DNA of 64,000 nucleotides, from assembly GCA_025403435.1 (NCBI GenBank), contig CM046343.1, positions 30,352,930-30,416,929 on the forward strand. Direction: 5' to 3'. This DNA comes from Artocarpus heterophyllus. Taxonomy: Eukaryota > Streptophyta > Magnoliopsida > Rosales > Moraceae. Within the stretch, counting starts at the first letter, position 1; each line of letters starts with the position of its first letter. A program made the position numbers and the translations under genes. This document shows positions 58,873-64,000 of this stretch, piece after piece. The notes under the pieces are model-generated. The model was not told the DNA's origin and did not search any database. It saw only the letters and a program-made list of their open reading frames with translations.

Positions 58873-61800
58873 AACCTATTTTAAATGCGATGAACGTAAT
58901 ATTCCAGATTTGACACATTGTGATAAATCTTATTGTATTGTCTTGTGTTGTATTGTTATAACTTGCGAAATCATGATGTAAATATGCTAGGGGCTGCTAT
59001 ATCTATGTATGCTGGAGGCGGAAGATGCAAAGGTAATTGAAGACACAAACTGATCTTTTGCACATTGCGATTTGAAACGAGTTTCTTGTTACCAATTACA
59101 CAAGTGAAGATATAGCAGATTATTTGTTGATTTATAGAAGTTAGATGTCTAGGCACAATTGCCTCAAAACAAGGTCAAGAAAAAAGGGCAAGCTCTGTTG
59201 TTTCTCATCAGAATATGCTAATTTGTCTGGTGCAAAATTCACATTGGGCCAAGTCCAAGAAGCTTGCCAAGGAAAACGAGAAATTATATATATATATATA
59301 TATAATAGCTTGAGCTCTCTCAAAAAAATTTTTAAGCGTGTAAATACATATGTTCACTAAATTTGTACACAACCTCGACAAAATTTAAGAACATATTCCT
59401 AAAAGAATGAAAACTAAGGCCCAACTAAAATCCTAAAGCACTTGGTGGTATATTTTTCCTTCATAATAGGTTAAGACTGTTTATTAAAGTAAGGTATTCA
59501 TTTTTCTCTTTTATTTTCATTTTTTAAATACCTCTTTCAAATACAAAAGTGCATACATTGATCAGTTCGGAAGAAGGTCAAAATTATGCATCACAAACTT
59601 TTAGATTGGAAGGTTGGAGCATCCTCTAATAAATGGTGTGCAGCCTAATGTTCTGCTGTATCCAAACCTTTGCGTAAATTGTGCTTGATAAACCACTTTT
59701 GAAGTTATAATGGTTCATTCAGTATGCGAGTTTGGAATAGTGTGGTTTAGTATTTTATAGTTTGAATTATGGGTTCTAAACTGTATAACTTAAACGTATG
59801 CTTTGAACTAGCGTCTGGAACATAAAGGTTTAAAACGAGAATAAAACATCACATCAAATTTAAAACAAGAATTGCTATTTGAAAAATTATGGTTTATGAA
59901 AGAAAAAACAATAACGATATTGGTTTATACGATAGAAGATGGTTCAAACCGTGTGAACTCAAAGGAGAAAAAGTTTAGATTTTGGAGTTTTGACCATTTT
60001 GAAATCGCTTCCATGGTTTGAACAAGCCTTAGTTATTACTCCACCAAATGCTAGTTTGAACCGCCTTTATGGTTTATACTACCTTAAACGATTTTGAACC
60101 TGCCTATAAGCATTTCGGAACACCTTGGAACTGCAATTTACGGTTTCAACAAACTTTTTTTATAATGTTTTCTCTCATGTGCTATAGTATTTTTAATTCT
60201 AAATTACAGTTGCAACTACATTAGACCACTGCCACCGAAACATTACTCAACAAGGTCAGTTAAAGAAATAACACTTTTGTGGCATTGTTTTTCATTCTTA
60301 CTACTTTTATGATAAAGTTTAAAACATACAATTTTTAAAAAGTATAAAGATATAATTAATTACAAGTATTTTAGGTTAAGGTTAAGCAAATATATATTAT
60401 CTAAAAATGTTTTTATTTTTTTAGCTGAAAAAAATGGTATGAATTGAAAAAATAAATAAATGGTAGAACATAGGTATCCTAATTTACTCAACATCCGTAC
60501 CTCCCAAACGTAATTATTTGGGCCCATCAGCCCAATTCTAAAGTATAATAAGTTGACCCCATTGGTCCAAGATGGGCCAATACAACAAAACCCAAGTAGT
60601 AGTTTGGGCCTAACAAACACCTTCTTTGTTTGCCCTTTACAGATTAAAAAAAGGGAGAATTATTTCACTTTCTAACAGAAAAAGATAAAAAATAAGAAAT
60701 AAAGAGAGAGAAGAAAATAAAGGTTTCATTTGGCAGCGTTGTTATAGTATAAAAATCAAACATGATATAATATAAAATAAAAATATAATACAATATAAGA
60801 TTTTCACATATAACATATTTTAGTTTCAATTATATAGTTTTAACTACGGGAGAAAATAAGAAACAAAACAATAATCTCACATGAAGTGCGTGGTGGTGAG
60901 TAGGAGTGTCAAAGTGTGGGCTTCTATTAATATCTCCCATTACAATTCATGAGATTTCAATTGTCTCCATGTGTCTTTTCTGTATCTTCCAAAAGCCTCC
61001 CCATCAACAAGATCTCACTCCTTCCCCCTATTTTCTGCCTTTTTGCTGTCGGGTGGTTGCTCGTATTGACACCTTCATGGGGTCCCACATGCCTAATTCC
61101 CCACCCACACTTGCATGAACACGCATCCATTTAGCCTGAGTGCTTTTATTTCCGCATTCACTGCACACCATTTGGGCATTTGTACGTATCCGCCTTTTCT
61201 CACTGCATTTATTTCACTCATTTTTTCCCCTAGTTTAAAAATAATTTTAAGACAACTTCCTTTCTCCATTATGATTTCAATCTATTCAATATCCATAAAT
61301 GATCAATAGATATTTTCTTTTGCTAAAAAAAATTAATGAGATTATAGAACTTTTTGTCTAAAAGTTTAATATATAGGCTAAACTTAAATATGTGACTAAA
61401 TAATAGAGATAACACTTGATACGTAAAATGATATTACCAAGAAAAGAAAAATGGTGTTTGTGTCGGAGGGCTTTGTAAATGTTGTGTTCGTTTTTTTAAA
61501 TCTAAAACTGCTTTTCTGAATTGTTTTAATATTCTGTCAAAAATGTTTCAGCTCTCTAAAAGTGTTTAAAGTCAAAACTACAAAATATGACTTCTTCAAA
61601 AAATACTTCTGAAATAGACTTTAAAACTTGTACTAAAGTTTTAATAAGAAATTATAAACTTCATTACAACATTTTTATTATTATTAAAGAATTTTAAAAT
61701 CATTTTAACTTATTTAAGCTCTTTTTAAATTATAAAATCACAGCTTTGCTTCTGACTAAAACACTGCAAAACAGGCCCTTATGGTATGGTAACGTACGGA

Positions 61801-64000
61801 AAGTATAACAAAGTATGTTCGTGTTTTGCGGACCATTCAACCATTACACTTGGTAAGGAAACCCATAACATTTTTTTTTCACCTTTTTTTTTTTTTGGCA
61901 TTGTGATTGAAGCCCACAACACTAGGTTGGAGAGGATGAATTTGTTCTCCAACAAAAAAATGGCTTGATCAATGGAAACATGGGTTTTTTTTTTTAATTT
62001 ATTTTCAAGTGCCCAAATTCTATGCCAACCATTAAGGAAGAACCGTACTTCGATATTTCAGTGAAGTGCATGAACCAAAATAATAGCCATTGACTGATAT
62101 TTCTTTTTCCCATCTTCAAATGCCCATAGTATAACTATGACTTTTAGTCCGTTGAAATTTTTTTTAAAAAAAAGGAAAAAAAGAAAAGAAAAATAATAAC
62201 AGTTTCACTTTTTTCTTTTTGGAATATCTATTTTCTCTTGACAATTTTGGTTCGTAAGAAAGCAGCTTCTCATATGGGCCACATTAGCCCATCATTTGGT
62301 GGACTGCTGGAGGCGAGCATGCCCAAAATGAAGAAACAAAAACTCCTAGAATACATTATGTGTCTAAATTATTATAATAAAATTAAAATTTAATATAATA
62401 TTTAAAATATTTTTAATAATATAATAATTATATTAATAATATTATATATTATATTTTATAATTATATATAAATAATTTTAATAATACTGTTATAAGATAT
62501 TTATAAAAAATTTATATAATTAATTTTAATTTAATAAACTATAATTAGGTCAATTGTCTTGTTAACTCAAACTCTTATCCACACCAGATAGGCCACATCG
62601 GCAAGACTACAAGATGATGGATGAAAAGTGGGACCAGTCAATCACAATCATGTGCAGACACAGTAATATCTGAGCTGGCTTATGGAGAGGGGACCGTGGG
62701 TCCCAGAGGGCGCGAATAAAAAAGCCCAGTCGGACACTTGCACTGCTCGAGGCAATGGAGAACAGTTTGCCCAATATGACGTGTACGGTCTGGATTAATT
62801 ATGAGGAGCTGGAGAATACCAAAGGGGATCCTCTGGATTGTTTTGCTCCTTGGGGGTGAACCTTCAGCAAATTTTGGAACTTTGTGTTTAAAGATATATA
62901 TATATATATACATATATACACCTGTCCTAAGGACATTGATCTTGGCTTTGCGTTGTGGGGCCATAATTTAACCGTGACCTTTCTTTCTATCTCTATTACT
63001 ACAAGACCAACCAGCCTTAATAAGGGTCTTGGGACAAGACGCCCTAAGAAAACACCAAGTCACAGTTTTGAGGTGCAGAAAATTTCAGTAAAAAAAAAAG
63101 AAAAAGGGGGGGGTCAAATCTGCAATTTTACTGCAACATGGGCTTAGGGTCACACCATTTTACAGTTCTTGTCCAATGTCCATGATGGGGGTCATCATAT
63201 TGGAATAACCTGTGATTTATGCTACAATGATTGAGTAAATGTTCATGTCATGTGGCCATGGTCCATGCATGGTGGTATGCTCTTGGTACGACCATTTGTG
63301 CTACTACTAATAGTAGTAATCTATTACGCAAGTCATACAATAAAACAATAGAACTAGTTACTCACAAAAAATTCTCTTATAAATATTGTTAATCAAGTCC
63401 GGTATTTTTATTCAGTTCGGTTTGAATCGAACCTCTAAGTTCATTAACCAAAACCAACTTAATCATAAAATCACTCGGTTCAAAGTCACCCATGAAGAGA
63501 AATAAAGACCAGTGGGGGCTAATTTTTTTTATTTTTTAAAAAACTTATATAAACAAATGAGTATATACTATATTAATATACATTAGGCCCGGATAAAAAT
63601 CTAAATAAATCTTATAGCCTTAAAAAAATCATTTTCACTAAAAGTCCAAAAGACATAATATAGCACGTTAATAGATATTTATTTTGATTAGATTTTTGTT
63701 TTAATTATTAGCCTATACTGATAAAAATTCCTGATTTTGTACACAATTTTAGGTAGGTCTGTGAATTCGAGTCCAAAGGGTTTGTGGCGGTGTTGATGGA
63801 TTTGAGTCCAAGATGAACATCCTTACTTATAGGTGTTGGCAATCATTTTGCGAAACAACAATACTCTAGTAAAAGTTCTTTTTTTATTTATTGATTTAAT
63901 TTTTTCAAAGATGGTGTTAAGGGGTTGGGCTAAATACTGTAAGAATGCACATGAATGTGGGACCCAAGAGAATTAAATTCAAGAGCTTACATTAATGCCA
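58873..64000. other. Intergenic DNA to the window end, no gene supported
   Basis: No open frame here shows a recognisable domain. Bases 59690-60220 repeat words of the GGTTTGAAC / GGTTTATA type, as in decayed MITEs. Bases 60720-60860 resemble another diverged copy of the MITE-like family. Bases 62560-63180 are GC-richer and could be promoter DNA of a gene beyond the right edge. Bases 62380-62530 are almost pure A/T. Confidence 0.5.

Noticed and set aside
60360..60620. 86-codon minus-strand open frame in the right-hand spacer
   Set aside because: No conserved motif, AT-rich codon use like the surrounding spacer.
1..64000. CRISPR arrays, operons, prophage or other prokaryotic systems
   Set aside because: Intron-containing plant genes, LTR elements and SINEs throughout; no regularly spaced identical repeats with unique spacers were seen.

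Overview
The window is nuclear DNA of a dicot plant. The genes carry short GT-AG introns, intergenic DNA is very AT-rich, and a Ty1/copia retrotransposon, a poly-T-tailed tRNA-derived SINE, hAT-type elements and a LINE remnant lie between plant-specific gene families (SPA, plant MLKL, AG-peptide, early nodulin-like phytocyanin). I cannot name the species.

Layout. (1) 1-12.2 kb: the C-terminal part of a CROOKED NECK (CRNKL1/Clf1) spliceosome gene on the minus strand, cut in an exon by a 9.58 kb copia element (1843-11421) with two ~2 kb LTRs, a TCAGG target duplication, a primer-binding site and a polypurine tract. Both the host gene fragment and the element are broken. (2) 12.3-16.6 kb: a nest of older LTR-retrotransposon debris. 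(3) 16.6-20.8 kb: AT-rich spacer with a complete SINE and two small palindromic MITE-like repeats. (4) 20.8-26.8 kb: an intact SPA1/SPA2-type gene (light signalling, COP1 partner), seven coding exons plus a 5'UTR intron and three tiny uORFs. (5) 28.1-31.2 kb: an intact plant MLKL gene on the minus strand, converging on SPA. (6) 33.4-34.1 kb: a LINE RNase H remnant with a poly(A) tail. (7) 36.7-40.0 kb: an intact nucleotide-sugar (CMP-sialic acid type) transporter gene of eight exons, flanked on both sides by odd TGTCGTTTTC-rich sequence that is itself bordered by copies of the MITE-like repeat. (8) 43.9-44.2 kb: a small single-exon gene. (9) 49.5-50.2 kb: an arabinogalactan peptide gene. (10) 51.4-52.6 kb: a twin CX9C (CHCH) protein gene on the minus strand. 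(11) 53.15-53.97 kb: an 820 bp non-autonomous hAT element with a perfect 8 bp target duplication. (12) 57.6-58.9 kb: an early nodulin-like phytocyanin gene. (13) 59-64 kb: no gene that I can support.

The genes do not form one pathway; each is an independent unit with its own promoter. From memory, MLKL3, the CMP-sialic-acid-type transporter and crooked neck are also close together on Arabidopsis chromosome 5 (At5g41730, At5g41760, At5g41770). The window may therefore keep an ancient gene neighbourhood that transposons have expanded.

Exon boundaries were derived by hand from splice consensus and reading frame, not from transcript data. I see no prokaryote-like system, CRISPR array or gene cluster here.
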